Below, one piece after another: positions 22,255 through 35,049 of a DNA stretch of 64,000 nucleotides. The stretch is from Alviniconcha marisindica (taxonomy: Eukaryota; Mollusca; Gastropoda; Provannidae), in contig JABMCL010002225.1 of the NCBI GenBank assembly GCA_018857735.1, positions 894,501 through 958,500 of the forward strand. The letters are read 5' to 3'. A model generated the notes under the pieces. It did not search any database. It had not been told where the DNA came from and worked only from the letters and a program-made list of their open reading frames with translations. A program made the translations under genes and the position numbers. Position 1 is the first letter of the stretch. Every line of letters starts with the position of its first letter.

Positions 22255-23060
22255 GAGTTGAAATATGACAATAGGACTGTTTTTACTATATATTTTTAAA
22301 CTGATTTGTTCTTGTTTTTTGTTTGTTTTGTTTTTGCAACCAAACTTAACATGATGGTATGCTGGAGTGTCTTGTGAAAATGTTAAATTTCTGTGTTGTG
22401 TAGGGATTGTTTTTGTGGACTGACTTGTGAAAGGGTCTATATATATATATATATTAAAAAAACAAGAGTTTTGAAATGTGCATTTGCCTATGACAGAGTT
22501 TGATTGTCCTGAGGTGACCCTGTGCAGTTGACAGGATGTTAAAGTCCAGTTACTAACTGTGCTCAAGATCAAGGTCATAAAGGTTAAAAAAAATGAACTT
22601 TTTGTAAGCAAATATGGTATGGTGAGGCATCATCATAAGCTGGAGTGTCATGCAGAAAACAAAAACAAACAACAACAAAAACCAGGCTGCAATCTGTCAG
22701 ATCAAGGTCATAATACAGACTTGTATGATCAAAATATGACTGTTTTGTCTGCTGAGCTGCTGACCCATTTTTAACCAAGCTTTGATGGAACTTTATCATA
22801 AGCAAGAGAGTCTTTTGAAAGGTTTGAGTCCCAGAGAAGATTCAAAACTTTATTGCTGTTTGTCTGCATGATATCTTCTGTATAAGTTTGTAACCAAAAC
22901 TTTGTATTTTGATGCCTTGTCATGACCCAGAATATCATGCAAAATATTGTTTTGCTATCTTTAAGGTGAATGTCACAGTGAATGGCTCATATAATAAAAA
23001 TAAGATCATTTCTACTATATATCTTCTGAACTGCTGATTTTTTAAAATCCAGACTTAGTC
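22255..23060 (+). repeat. Diverged copies of the GGTCAAGGTCAC-type repeat, with a SINE-like insertion
   Basis: At least three imperfect units occur (about 22255-22380, 22560-22800, 22850-23060). Each has a block like ATATGACTGTTTTGTCT, one like AACCAAACTTAACATGATGG, and an AAGGTCA block. The SINE-like sequence at 22380-22556 splits the first two. Similar units are at 27735-28262, 37258-37700, 46920-47275 and, inverted, 43935-44180. Confidence 0.6.
22380..22556 (+). repeat. SINE-like repeat, family with GGTGACC tail
   Basis: It contains GTGTAGGGATTG, GAAATGTGCATTTGCCTATG, GATTGTCCTGAGGTGACCCT and GTTGACAGGATGTTAAAGTC. It matches the 3' half of the fuller copies at 39657-39902 and 63745-64000 and carries a (TA)n insertion at 22438-22454. 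Confidence 0.65.
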
Positions 23061-24010
23061 TTGATGGTACTTTATTATAATAATAATAATAAAGAGGATA
23101 TCTAGAGCACAAAATGGGAGTGCAGGACACTACAATAACACTAACAACACACACACACACATTGGATGGGGGTGGGTGGGGGGGGGGATGTAGGCACAGC
23201 TGTGAAAAAGACAGTTTGAAAATAGTTATTGAACAGGTGCATCTTGAGGGTGGCTTAAAAGAGGAGGAAGAATCAGAGTAGTTTGAGGCAAACCATTCCA
23301 AACAGATGGGCCAGCATAGGAAAAAGATCTTTCACCAAATGTTTTTGCGTTTACATGATGGGTGACAAAGGTTCCTGTGTTGGATGTGGATCGTAATTGT
23401 CTTGCTGGAGTATGAGGTTAAAGGAGATCAGACAGATAATGAGAGGCTGTTTCAGAGATGGAATTGAAGTCAGAGAATCTTATAAAAAGATTGGTATTGC
23501 TGGTTCAAGGTCAAGATCATGGTGATGGTTCAGAACTTCAGTGAATGGTTGTTAATCACATATCTTTTGTAATAATAATAATAAATGCATTTCTATTGTG
23601 CCAGATCCCTCAATGACTATACATGTGATGCTCAAAGTGTTATACATGAAATGTTACAACAATACACAACCTAATTTAATATTAATAATGCATTACATAT
23701 CTCACTCTACCCCCCCACCCCCACCCCCCTTACCCCCCACTTGCACCCACACATAAGGGCACTCACATACACACAATCTCACAACCTCTTGCTTCCCTCT
23801 CCCTCTCCCAGTCTCTCACCCCCCACCAGCCTCCCCAAATCACCAGTCTGCCAGTGAACACAGCAGCACACCCTCACACCCCACACCCCCTTCCCCCCAA
23901 AAAGAAGAAGACCAAAATCAAATACAGCATCCAATGCCTGTGAAAGGGTTAGACTTGGAGTAGCTCAGAGTAGGCAAAAGTAAAAAGAAAGGTTTTGAGA
24001 GAAGTTTTGA
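23060..24010. repeat. Dispersed repeats flanked by ATA/TAATAA runs
   Basis: Two segments begin with (TAA)n runs (about 23078-23092 and 23572-23584) followed by text resembling untranslated LINE tails on the minus strand (for example TTCTATTGTGCCAGATCCCT, similar to 42275-42295). C-rich sequence fills 23710-23900. No coding motif was seen. Confidence 0.4.
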
Positions 24011-24502
24011 ACCATGAGAGAAAATTGCAGTGTTTTGTACCATTGATTTTGTTGCACTTATCACCAGACTGTGCACACAAAGTGGGTATTTATGGTATTA
24101 ACTTATAGCCAGGAGAGAACAATCACTTACCAGCTTTTCTTTGCATCATTTAAGAATCATAACACACTTTGCTCACCACAAAATGTTCTATCAAGCCACT
24201 TTTTCTTTTTTTAAATGACAGAAAGTGGTGATTCTGAGCTTTTGGAGGTCAAAAGTGTGGTGTGTCTTGTCTGTGTGCTGGTTTGTTATAATCATGTCTG
24301 TCATGTCTGTCACTCAGACAGTCAGAGTTCAGCAAGACATCTATACTGACCTTACAGTTTTAGGGCACATAAGCTGGTTCTTTTATTTCTTGTGCAGGGG
24401 GGTGGGGGGTGCGGTGCAATTTGCTCCACATAACTGCAAATCTTGTTTTGCTTGTACTTGCTTCTTTTTAAGTGCTGCGAACTCATTCTGTGAATGTGGA
24501 AG

Positions 24503-24508
<6 letters not shown>

Positions 24509-24538
<30 letters not shown>
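24509..24538. repeat. (TG)n microsatellite
   Basis: A TG run in intron 2. The adjacent open frame is composition-driven. Confidence 0.9.
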
Positions 24539-24539
<1 letters not shown>

Positions 24540-24682
24540 TCTGTAATACTAAGAGTATTATAGATCAACATTACAGTACTTTACGCATGTTCTAACTTGT
24601 AGAGTTTCTGTATACTACTTTAATAGGGCTTGTGGTTGTTATAAATCCTGTGGATGGGCCTGTGGAACAGGTTATGCTGCAG

Positions 24683-24752
24683 CCTGGGGTAGTTCAGTGT
24701 TAGAGCACTGGACTCATGATGAAAGGTGGTAGGTTTGAGTCCTGACAGGAGT
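24683..24752 (+). repeat. tRNA-like sequence, probable SINE head or tRNA pseudogene
   Basis: GGGGTAGTTCAGTGTTAGAG matches an internal A box and GGTTTGAGTCCTGACAGG a B box, spaced as in a tRNA, with CTCATGA where the anticodon loop would be. The acceptor stem does not pair well, so this is not a functional tRNA. The following text (GAGAGCAGAGAATAGTGCTG) resembles 21075-21098, which suggests a shared SINE body. Confidence 0.55.
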
Positions 24753-26369
24753 AATGCGAACTGATAGTGCTTGAGAGCAGAGAATAGTGCTGTATATATA
24801 TAAATATGATCAATCAGCTCAAATTTTGAGACTATAGCTAAGTATAAACCTGGAAATAAGGCTGCCTCTGTCTTTGGAAATTTTTGTGTGCTGTATTGTC
24901 TCACACATGTTTCTTTTTGGCACCTGCCCTTTGTTTTCAGCATCATTGTCTCCCACACTACAGTAAGCACTGCAATAGGCAGACAGGACCACTTGTGCTG
25001 GTCACAAATTCTCTGTCTGCAGTTGTGTTGGATTTGTCAGCTCTGTTTGAAGAGATCAGTTAGTTAAGACAAGCAATGTCAACATGTTGAGGGGGCCAGG
25101 GTATATATGTATGTATATATAATCACTTGATAGTCCAAACATTATGGTACAAAAAGGTTTACCAATACTTGTACAAACAGTATATGAACATGCCCTGAGT
25201 ACAGCAAAATTGACAGACACCTCACCAACAGCCGCCCATCTTATAAGTTCTATAACCACTTTTTGTGATTTATAAGGTGGTTATTTACTTGGGGCTTTGC
25301 TGACAACATGAACAACAATGAAAGAAAAAGTATTTGACAGGCTTGGTCACATTTTCTCCGTTCACACATGCAAATGTCTCCTTGAAGAGAAACTAGGTTC
25401 TAGAAATAGTAAAGAATAAGCTGAGTACAAGTGGAAAAAGAATCTCATTTCATTCTGTGTTTGACTTGATCTTTTTTCTCCTTTTTTCTTCCTTCTCCAG
25501 AATCAGGATGCAAATGGACACATGATTATTTCTGATATTTGGTACTTAATAATCCTTCTGAGGCTAGTAATTGACCAGTTGACCAACAGTAGGGTAGATG
25601 CTGCTGTAATTGGATTTTTTTGTGGTTGGGTGCTCATGCCTGTCAGGGTAAGCCGTTTCAATAATAATCCTAGTAATTCCATGATATGATTTATGGTTCT
25701 GTTGTTCATGTGCCAATGAGGATGAGCACTCCATGGTTTGTAAATCTGCCTCTGATTTAGGTGCTGACATAATCCATACTTATAGATCTACAAACCATGA
25801 ACAGAAGCTTAATACCAGCTCCCACACACCTGTAAGCATGGGTTTTGTAGTCCTTGATGTAAAGGTACTCTTGCACACATAACATCAAGTGTTGTGTTAA
25901 GTTGCTTTGGACTAACTGCATGTGCAAGTGGAGCATGGCATTCACATGACACAACCACATTTTTAATTTTCATTACTCATCAGTTAATGACCTGGAAATA
26001 ACATATCTATTGTGGTACATAATTTTCTGCTTAGCATATAATTATTTACCTGTGCGTAAGGCTCTTAACTGCTGTTAATATTTCATTGTGAATGTTTTTT
26101 GTTAGTTTTGTTTTATGTTATATCTGTGGGGAGTTGGTACAGTGAGGAATAGAAGCATAGGTATATTCTTAATAGTACCCAATATTTTTGTTTTATTCAT
26201 TGTTGACAAGCAAAATTTAGATGTGTTATATATATATATATATATATATATCACCAAGGTGATCCACTTTGATGCTGATGTTTAATTCTTTTGCTGGTTC
26301 AGTGGTTGGATCATTTGCCATACAAGTCCTTGTGGCTCAGAAAAGGAGTTAAAGACAGAACTGGTTGAA

Positions 26370-26528
26370 ACTGCATGCACCCATATAATTGGACATTCAG
26401 GACTATGCATCTAGGCACCTGGAACCAACTTCCTGTTTCTGTCTGTCATGCTACCTCTGACATTTCTTTCAAATCTTCCTTCAAAACCTTTCTCTTTTTA
26501 AAGATCTTTTCCTTAGTCCCATTGCCCT

Positions 26529-26599
<71 letters not shown>

Positions 26600-26700
26600 C
26601 TTTGTTGTCTGTATATAGAGAAAGAGATGCTTTTTAAAAGAATTTATAAGCGCTTATGGCCAATATGGGTGAGTGTGCTAAGTACCCATTATTACTATTA
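26370..26700 (+). pseudogene. CR1-like LINE tail
   Basis: The frame reads WNQLPVSVCHATSDISFKSS then FKTFLFLK, the typical last residues of CR1-like ORF2 (WNSLP...FK..LKTFLF). A 67-bp (TG)n run (26530-26596) and a GCGCTTATGGCC-type tail ending in ATTATTACTATTATT follow. Only the extreme 3' end is present. Confidence 0.75.
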
Positions 26701-27394
26701 TTCTGTGCCATGTGTATTATATATTGCCTGTATATATGGCACCAATATCTCCTTTGAGAAAGCCTTATGAGGGTGTTTTCAGATATCTTGAGAATACCTT
26801 GTTCTTGAACAGACAGTAAGACACATCATGTTAAGAAGAATATATGACATAATTGAGGGCAAAATTTGTGAGTTTTTATGCATTGATGGCCCCCACCAAG
26901 CCAGCTTCTCATTCCAGGAGTGTTTGTTTATACCAAGCTGCTCCACCCCTTTTGCTTATTTCTTGTATCTGGTTTCTGTCTGCCAGCCCTTTCACCTGTA
27001 TTTCATTCTAAAAATACTCTGTCCATAATGCCTCAGTTTTCATCGCCTTTCTTGCATTTGATTTCTGTCTTACTGGCCTTTGATCAAATATTTATCTGAA
27101 TCACAACTCTTCCTTTTATACTTCTTCATTATCTCTGCAGACCAAGCATGTTTGCTGTGCGCTGCTCCACTTCCATCTTCATTTGGTTTCACTCTTTACA
27201 GTGAGATAAAGTTGCAGAGAAGTGTCTGTGACAGTCAGTTGTACTAATGTTGTTGATTTTGCCATATGTTGCATTGTGTAAGCTATATATTTCTTCTTGA
27301 ATGAATATTGTTGCTTAACATCCACGGAGGTGAGTTTCTTCTTCATGTTGTTCTAATACTTGTACTCATTCTTTTTTCTTCTTTTTTTCTTCAG

Positions 27395-27562
27395 AGCCTG
27401 AAAGAAAAGACACTGTTCTTCAATGATGGCATACGAAGGATTGACTATGTGCTTGCATACCATTTTGAAACCAACCCTGATGAGAAGAAGAAAACAAGAC
27501 GAGAAGTGTTTGAGAACAATTTACGAAAAAGTGGGCTGGCTCTGGAACAGGAAACAGTACAA
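27395..27562 (+). CDS. Anoctamin exon 3 (start of dimerisation domain)
   Basis: A long T-rich tract ending TTCTTCAG precedes it, and CAA|GTGAGA follows. It has 56 codons in phase 0 at both ends. The motif KTLFFNDGIRRIDYVLAYHF is the hallmark opening of the anoctamin cytoplasmic dimerisation domain. KKKTRREVFENNLRKSGLAL is the following helix with the conserved F..NL...GL pattern. This domain mediates homodimer assembly in the cytosol. The reading frame is intact. Confidence 0.93.
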
Positions 27563-27734
27563 GTGAGAAACTTTTAACCAATTTGTTTTTTTAATTTTTT
27601 ATCAGATATTTGTCACACAAGGCAACAAAACCTGTTCCGTTGGGTTTGGGGGCATGATGTGTTAGTGTATGGTATAATAATATATGCTTTTTTTGAGTAT
27701 TTGCATTCAGATAGATGCAACAAAACATAGCACA

Positions 27735-28262
27735 GTGGGGGGAGGGGGTATATTGGAATCATCATGCCTGTGTCTGACTGCATCTGTCTCTCCATGTGTC
27801 TGGGCTTTGCCCAGAAGATATATTCTGTGCAACTCGACCATTTGTAACCAAATTTGTTATGGTAGTGCTTGAAGAAGTGTTATGCAGAACAGTTGGGTTG
27901 CTATCTTCAAGGTTAAGGTCACAGTGTAGGCTGTTATGATCAAAATGTGACTTTTTTGACTATGATTATCTTTTGAATTATTGCAATCAAACTTGTTTTG
28001 ATGGTACATCATCAAGGTGACATCATGATGACATCAAGGCCACAGTGAAGGTTGAAAACTTCATTGAATGTTTGTCATTCCTATACTTTCTATACCACCG
28101 AGTTCCTTGCAACCAAGCCAGGTGTGTTGATGTACTAATAACCAGACCAGATTCAAAGTGGATGTATATTGTAAAATAGTGACATCAACACTGTGACTTA
28201 TACTACAGTATCAAGGCACACAACTGGGGGTATTTTGCTGTGCAAGGTGACAAATCTGGTTA
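27735..28262 (+). repeat. Dispersed repeat with GGTCAC blocks, near full unit
   Basis: It begins after a G-run (GGGGGAGGGGGTATATTGGA), continues through CCCAGAAGATATATTCTGTG, ATCAAAATGTGACTTTTTTG and TAATAACCAGACCAGATTC, and ends CTGTGCAAGGTGACAAATC. The tail matches 47130-47275 and the head matches 37258-37345. It lies 172 bp after exon 3. Confidence 0.65.
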
Positions 28263-28611
28263 TTATTGTTATACATGATTATTTCATTAAATTGTAGGGT
28301 GATGGGCATTTTTATAAACTGATGTCCATGTATGTGACTATTAGTTGAAATTCATGGTTATCTGTTCACAATATTTTTGATATGTTGTAATTTTGCATGC
28401 ATAGTTGATTGTGGCCCTTTTTTAACTTTCCCAAAAACTGTTTTGTACAAGACAATTGTTTTTAGTATTCTTCATGTTTAACAACTTGCATGATGTTTTT
28501 CCTTTAAAAAAACTCATTCAACTGACATAGGTGGTGAGTATTGAGCACTATTATGATGTCAACTGTAAGACTGTGTTGTGGGGGGAAGAGATGAAACTGA
28601 ACCCCTGAGCT

Positions 28612-28802
28612 ATGGACCCATCCACATGCCCCACGCGATTGCCGATCTCAACCAATCAGAGACGCAAAATGTTGCTATTTTTAGCCGAGAATTTTGTCTC
28701 ACATGCTGGTATCACAAACAACGGCTCAGCACACACTGACTCAGTGTGGTTTTGTCATTTTTGGTTCAATTGCCCTAACACAGCAAAATGGCTGTAAGGG
28801 TG
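28612..28802 (+). other. Promoter-like sequence in front of element X copy 1
   Basis: It contains CTCAACCAATCAGAG, a canonical CCAAT-box context, and ends GCAAAATGGCTGTAAGGG. The same GCAAAATGGCT string stands directly before X copy 2 at 59318. Either the X boundary includes this string or both copies inserted beside similar sequence. It is not shown to be active. Confidence 0.35.
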
Positions 28803-30235
28803 CCTACAGGGTAATCGACTTATAACAATTTCCAGTTCCAATCTCTAAGGATAAAGCTCTGACACCACTGATAACAGTTGGGACTTTGTTTTCCTCCATC
28901 TTTTTGCTTCCTTTCTTCTTCTTTGATTTCTGACACTCTCCTTTCTTTCTTTCTTTCTTTGTATAGCCTTGTCAGATTCATGGTGTTTCAGTCCGTTTTT
29001 GTTAGGACGACCCCTGCCTTCATAATAATAATAAATACTAAAAGATAACTTTTAGGCCAATATATCGCTATTCTCTGATCTACACAAACTCACTGTGGTT
29101 TGCAACATTCTCCGATATTTTCAATGTTAATTGAGAAAAATATCAAAGATAACGTGTTAAAAAACCCCGTGACAACTAACAACATACAAGAAAAATAACA
29201 TACATGTACCGTATGAGAAGCAGCAATGTACAATAAAGAAAATAATCTCATCACATGATTACCTACCTATAATCCCCCCCCCCCCCCCCCCCCCCCCACC
29301 ACACACCCACACACAGAGGATATGAGACAGGTAGCAGCCTGTGAGCATGTACAAATAAATCAGAAAGTTTGGTGGGAAACTGGAAGAGATCTGGGTTTAG
29401 TTTAGTGTTGAAAGTTTGGAGGGATAGTGAATTTTTTTAGGTCTGCAGGCAACGGTAGGCTAGACCTCATCAGGAAGCCTTCCTCTTAATGACTGTTTGT
29501 TTTACATTCGTCCCAATAAGTTCTTAGTTATCCTTCAGGACAGTTATTTTTTCTAGTTGATCAGACTAGATATTTTGTGCTTTCCCTGGATTAGGGTTTT
29601 GTGTTTGGGTCAATAAGGTTCTTGGTATACACTCCGACTATTTTTGTTTTTCCTCTCTTTGCGTTCCCTTTTGCTTCTTGAGATGTTTCGTTCTTTTTTG
29701 ATGTGGGGGTGATGGGAGTAACCTCGTGGTGCCTTGCTAGTCAAGACAACTTGATTTAAAAATGTTTTATATGGATACTTCGTGAGTGTCTATTGCCCAG
29801 TGGCTGTTAGCATCATTGTGTGGTTTGTATTGTGTGCATGGATTATGCATTTCCAGCCTTTGTCACATTGCACGCTGTCAGAGACAGTTACCATGTATGG
29901 TTTTCAATCAGGTCGGAGTAATGGATTTTTTCCCCCATCCCTCTTTCTCCTTGATCTTTCTTCATCATTTTCGCCATCCTTTCCATCTGGCCATTTTAAT
30001 CGTTTGCTTGCCTGATTAGGGCAGCCCTTTTTCATTTAACTCTCACATTTGTGTTGTTTTGTCTTTCTTTATAATTTTGCCATAGGCTTTTGTGTTCAGC
30101 TTCTTTCTTGGACTGTTTTTGCTGCAGGCATTTGCGTTCAGTTTCTTTCTCTGCCCGTTTAGCGCTTGTTTTGGTTTTTAGGGTGTCAGTCTACCTCTCA
30201 TTTTTAGGCAGACAGCGCATGGTGTCGGATTTTCG
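28803..30235 (+). mobile_element. Element X, copy 1 (about 1.4 kb, right end decayed)
   Basis: It starts CCTACAGGGTAATCGACTT and shares ordered blocks with X copy 2 (59334-60738): CCCTGGATTAGGGTTTTG, TTGTGTGCATGGATTATG, CCAGCCTTTGTCACATTG, TTGCCTGATTAGGGCAGC and GCGCTTGTTT. The terminal inverted repeat seen in copy 2 is recognisable only at the left here. A 24-bp C-run (29274-29297) lies inside. T-rich open frames within are not conserved as proteins. Confidence 0.6.
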
Positions 30236-31859
30236 GTGATTTCCCGTCTTGAGTAGGGTCCAAATCAAACCGGAAAGACCATATGGAGCTTCGTTTTTTC
30301 GCATCATCTGTAGCATTGGACTGTCATTTGCACAGTCGAGTCTACTTCTTACTTGGTTCAAACACTTTGATATCGTCCAAAAAACATGAAAAGTATCTGT
30401 CCATGCCCCTATTGTAGTTTAGGAAATCTTCTCACTGTCAGGCAGGAAAGAAACGTGAATTGTTATCTGGATTGAAGTGACTGCAGTAAATCGGTTGCTT
30501 TCCTAGTGGAAGCCCTTTGGTAAACATGGTGCTTAACTTCCACAGAAACCGTAAGGCTTATTAGGGACAGGAAAAAGGGGGGAGGCGGTATGGAGGTGTG
30601 GGAAGAGGGAGATTATATACCTATCGCTACACTGTCACCACCAAAATGACTCCTGCATTAAGATGGGAAGCGATGAGAGCCATTTTAATGTTTCATTAAT
30701 TGTGAGGGACAAAGTCACAAGACTGTGTCCACAAACCACAACCTTTTGAAGAAAAAGGAGAGCCAAAGCGGAATCAAGCCAAGGCCATTCTGCTTTAAAC
30801 CGGCTCACAAGCCTTCTTGCCGGCCACCGCTTGTGATACCCCACGATAACAGTGGGAAAGGGGCAGGGCTGTGGATGGGTCCATGAAGGTTCTGGTGCCT
30901 GTAGATTATACCCTGTTTGGCTTTCTATTTATATGTTCCACGTTAGATCTGCACTGTCTAAAATTCAGATGTGTGTAAGTCTGTGCTTATGTCTCTATCA
31001 GCATGAACACCACAGTTTTATTCTCCTTGCTTGTTTCTGTTATTCTGATTTAGAAGAGGTATGCTTTTATGTTGTCATAGTTTTCCCTTTTGGGGGGTTT
31101 GTTTTGTTTTAAAGGAATGCCATGTCATGCAAAATACCATAGATGTTTTTTTAATTAATACATTTTGAAGTTATATGTGAAGGTGAACCTTCTGATATGC
31201 ATATCAGCCAGTGTCAAAAAATGCCCCCACATCACTTGAAGTGTTTTCAAGAAGCACATCATTTCTAAGAAATGGTTTTTCATTTCCAAATATAGTGCCG
31301 GGCAAAATAAATGTTTCAATGAACAGTTTACAAAAAATAATAAGGAAACCACTGCAAATATATTCTTAAAAATTTTTTTTAAATTTAAGGCATTTATTGA
31401 TCGTCTTTTAACAATGATCATAAGTATCCCAATATGAGCAGTTCACTTTGATATAAAAAATCCTTCAGTGTAATTTTCACACTGTCTGGCACTGTTCATT
31501 TTGTTGCTTGCTCAGGAATGATGGTGCATGTTGAACTGATAACTAGATTACTATTGTAATCAATTGAAATATGAAAAATCTGGAGGGAAAAAAAGTCTGA
31601 AAGTTGTAAATCAAAGGTGTCATAGGTTAAGGGAGCTTCTTGAAATTTTGCTGTTAATTGAGCTTTACCCTTTCATACAGTTTTAATTACTGTGGTCTGC
31701 TTTGAAGGTCATAGTGGTTGTCAAAAAGGTTAGAATGAAAGTTGTAAGTTCTGACCTAGTTGAGTTTAAACTTTGTGATATATTTGCAAAAATGATTGAT
31801 GTGAGTCTGGACTTTGCAAAGACCTTGATGTTTGTGTTATATCTGATGCTATCAGGTTT
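30236..31859. other. Intron sequence, SINE-like tail at 30521-30571, no gene
   Basis: The minus-strand SINE-like tail (GTGCTTAACTTCCACAGAAA) at 30521-30571 is the only recognised item. No exon, RNA gene or mobile-element protein was seen in the rest. Confidence 0.55.
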
Positions 31860-32304
31860 CCCTTAGTACTTACTAGACAAACTTAAAAAAGTTCAGAATG
31901 CATCAGAATGGCTTGTGTGAAATGCATAGAAATCAGACTACACCCAGCCTATTCTTAAAACTGCATTGGCTGCCAGTAACACGTTGCATTCAGTTCAAAA
32001 TTTCAACTATCTGTTTCAGTTCCATCCCAGGCATCCCATCTGTATCTGTCCAATCTCCATCAACCATAAACTCCAACAAGACAGTTAGAATCCACGTCCA
32101 ACACCCAAACATTTGTCCCTCCTCATGTAAACACAAAAACATTTTGTGAAAGATTTGTTTGTTACACTGTCCCATCTGTTCAGAGCAGTTTACCTCACAC
32201 ACTCCATCACTCTCATTCTTCCTTGTTCAAAATGGCCCTCAAGGCTTACCTGTTCAGTGACTATTTCTGTGTTTTTTTGCAGCTGTGTTTATCCCCCAGT
32301 CCAG

Positions 32305-32358
<54 letters not shown>

Positions 32359-32437
32359 GCTTGTGTTGATGTAAAATAATGCACCTACCTCGTGTGGTAG
32401 ATTGGTGCTATAAAAATCCGCATTAAAAAAAAAATGT
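31860..32437 (+). pseudogene. CR1-like LINE 3' end (heavily decayed)
   Basis: LKLHWLPVTRCIQFKIST is the standard 'LHWLPV..RI.FKI' block of CR1-like ORF2. Other frames give VQSSLPH and FKMALKAYLFSDYF. A 51-bp (TG)n run (32307-32357) and a tail TGGTGCTATAAAAATCCGCA followed by an A-run end the copy. Many stops are present. Confidence 0.75.
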
Positions 32438-34950
32438 TTAGATCTTTGAAACTGTCCTCCAGCAAATGCAGAAATTAAAGTCCTCTGTACTGACAACTTG
32501 AAGCTGTCCAAAGTTCTCTCTTAAGCCTGAAGTAGGTCAAAATATAGCCTTGCATACTTCACCTCTTACCAGGAATTCTTGCTTACTAATTTGTTCTGTC
32601 CCAGTTCATTCACTTTTGTTGTTGTTTTTTGTTGTTGGTTTGTTTCAAAAAATCATTTTCAGGCATCAAGTGTATTGTTTCCTGCATGTGCCCACAGCAT
32701 ATGATCTGCTGCCCAGCTCATCTTCACAAGCTGTTGATGCATGTTCCCATGTTTGGACCCCACAGAGTATACTCACAGAGTAAAGCCACACACCATACTT
32801 GTAACTTTAATTGCTCAAAAATATTTGGGTCACAGAATTTGTTTGACTAAAACTTAATTTTATCCTAATATGATACAGAAAACAGCAAAGTTTTGTGTCT
32901 CTTCAATTATGTGCAGGTGTTGAAACTTTGCAAGTTCAGTAGCATCTGTACCGAGCATGAGCTAACGCAGGCAGTTATTCTTCTTCACACTGAATAAACC
33001 AGGTTTGCAAGGAAGGCCTAGGGATTGCATTCTACATGTTGATCAGAGATTACTGAAGCCGACTGATCCTGTGATGGAAGAGCTTGCTGCCCCAATCTTC
33101 TTTGCAGTTCATCCCGCAGATGTTCCACTGGGGACAAATCCAGGTCATGGAAAATCTCGTTCATCATTGGTCTGTTGGCAAGGTTAATACCAGAGCCACA
33201 CATGCTACTGAACTTGAAAAGTCAAAATGAACACAGATGTCTTTGTAACACACCTGTGCCTGACTGAAGAGACCTATGGTTTTGTGAGTTTTCTGTATTA
33301 TGAATGTAATCTAGTTTGTAATCAAACAAAAATGCATTCTGTAACCAAAACACTTTTTGAGCTATTAAGCGAAATTTACAACTATTCATGATTCAAGATT
33401 ATTATCTCATCAGAGAAAGTAAAACATGGCAAACATTAACCACATCACAGTACACAATAACACATATTTTATATTTTAAAACTCAAAGAACTGTTATTGA
33501 AAATATAAAAGTTACATAATAAACAGACTGTGGTGTGTTACTTTATTATGTGAGTAGAAATAGGCTCCAAAATATGCATCTTTGTTGCTGGTGAAAGATG
33601 TTGATAAATCATAACAGTTTTGTGTACACATAGTTTGATTATTTTAGATTATTGTGGCATTTCCTCTTGGTTTTGTGTCTATAGACTGTAGACTGTGCAT
33701 GTTGATCGGAGTTGAGTGTGGATGGAGACATAATAAGTCTTGACTGTGTACTGGCTTTTGACAGTGCTGCTATAATCCAATTACAAATTGTTGAAACTGT
33801 GTGACCTTTTGACCATGACCTCTACTGTGATTTACATAGGTATAGTTCATACGACTGACCCATATTCCACCTCACTACAGCCTGTACAGGAGAGTGAAAT
33901 ATGTTGAAAGCTTTTTTTTCTTTCTTTCTTTTACATACAGATTTTATAGTTTTAATTGCAAGTCAGCTGAGTAATTGCTGTCCTTGTTTTTCTATTGGTT
34001 GTATGGTGGCATTTGAAAGACTAATAAATAATTGCTTTGCTTGGAGGAGAGCAAAAATTTGAACACTTACAAAGTGTTTCAAAAACATTGAGGCAGAAAT
34101 TTGATAATGGAGTTACTGTGTATGGTTCTTGTCTTGTCATGTTCTTCTTTTTTTGTATTAGTGTCCATTGCAGCTTAAGGATTTTGGAGACGATGGTACT
34201 TTTAGTGCATGCTGGATTAATTTGGTGTTTTCATAATCCACCAAATTTTGACATGGACCACAGGATCTTTAGAGTGCATATATGATCTTTTTGCATGCAT
34301 ATATACACTTGAAGGACATCAGTTTATAGTCTTATTAGATAACCTAAGAGACCTTACAGAATTTGTCCCTGAAGAAATGTTGTGCAGATGCAAAGCCAGC
34401 TGTAAATAGTGGTCACCCATCCATGTGCTGATGTGGTGATCATGATGAATCATGCTATACCTTTAATTTCTTTCTTTCTTATTGGAGTGCTCTCGCTTTG
34501 CACCACCAACTCTCTGTATAAAATGTTGATGTGCTACTTTTTTCAGCAGCATGTGTGTGTTAATAAATTGGTCATTAAGCATTGTAATCCATTGGCTTTC
34601 ACTTTTTACAAGTGCTTTCATTTCTCACATTTTTGGTAATCCATGTTTCTTCTAATCGGATACTCTCAAAGTCAGTGGGTGGAAAAATGGTTTGAAAGAT
34701 AAATTTAGTCTTATTCCGGAGCTAAAGAAGCATGGAACACTTCTTGTACTTTGCTCAGCACATGTAATTATCTTGATTTCCAGATCTTAGTTAGGCTAAG
34801 TATGAATAACTATGTTGTTCCTGTTTTGTAGCTGACCAGCAGAAGATATCAAACAGCTGCAGTTAGACACCACCTAAGGCACATTCCAAATAAAGATATG
34901 CAGTTTATATTCAACTAAAGTTTATCACATTTGCAATATTTTGTCCACAG
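32438..34950. other. Intron 3 sequence, no gene apart from a LINE tail
   Basis: A minus-strand Rex1-like tail is at 33390-33545. The rest has no recognisable exon; short open frames lack motifs and usable splice sites. Confidence 0.55.
33390..33545 (-). repeat. Rex1-like LINE 3' tail
   Basis: On the minus strand it ends GATGAGATAATAATCTTGAAT and contains TGTTATTGTGTACTGTGATG. It is nearly the same as the tails of the elements at 37695 and 56465 and of the fragment at 50395. Confidence 0.75.
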
Positions 34951-35049
34951 TATGACCAGGATGACAAAATTGTGTATGTCAAGTTGCATGCGCCTTGGGG
35001 TGTCCTGACAGCTCAGGCAGAAATCATGAACATGAAGATGCCTTTGGCA
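34951..35049 (+). CDS. Anoctamin exon 4 (dimerisation domain core)
   Basis: Acceptor TTTGTCCACAG, donor TTGGCA|GTAAGT. It has 33 codons, phase 0 at both ends. YDQDDKIVYVKLHAPWGVLT, then AEIMNMKMPLA, matches the conserved anoctamin block 'F.K.HAPW..L...AE.L..K.P'. The frame is intact. A TG-rich tract follows within 20 bp of the donor. Confidence 0.95.

Noticed and set aside
24683..24752. Functional tRNA-Met gene
   Set aside because: The acceptor stem and arms do not pair well by eye; better explained as a SINE head or pseudogene.
28803..30235. Start of element X as an exon/intron boundary (ACAGG|GTAATC)
   Set aside because: The same sequence pairs with the opposite end as a terminal inverted repeat in copy 2, which explains it better.
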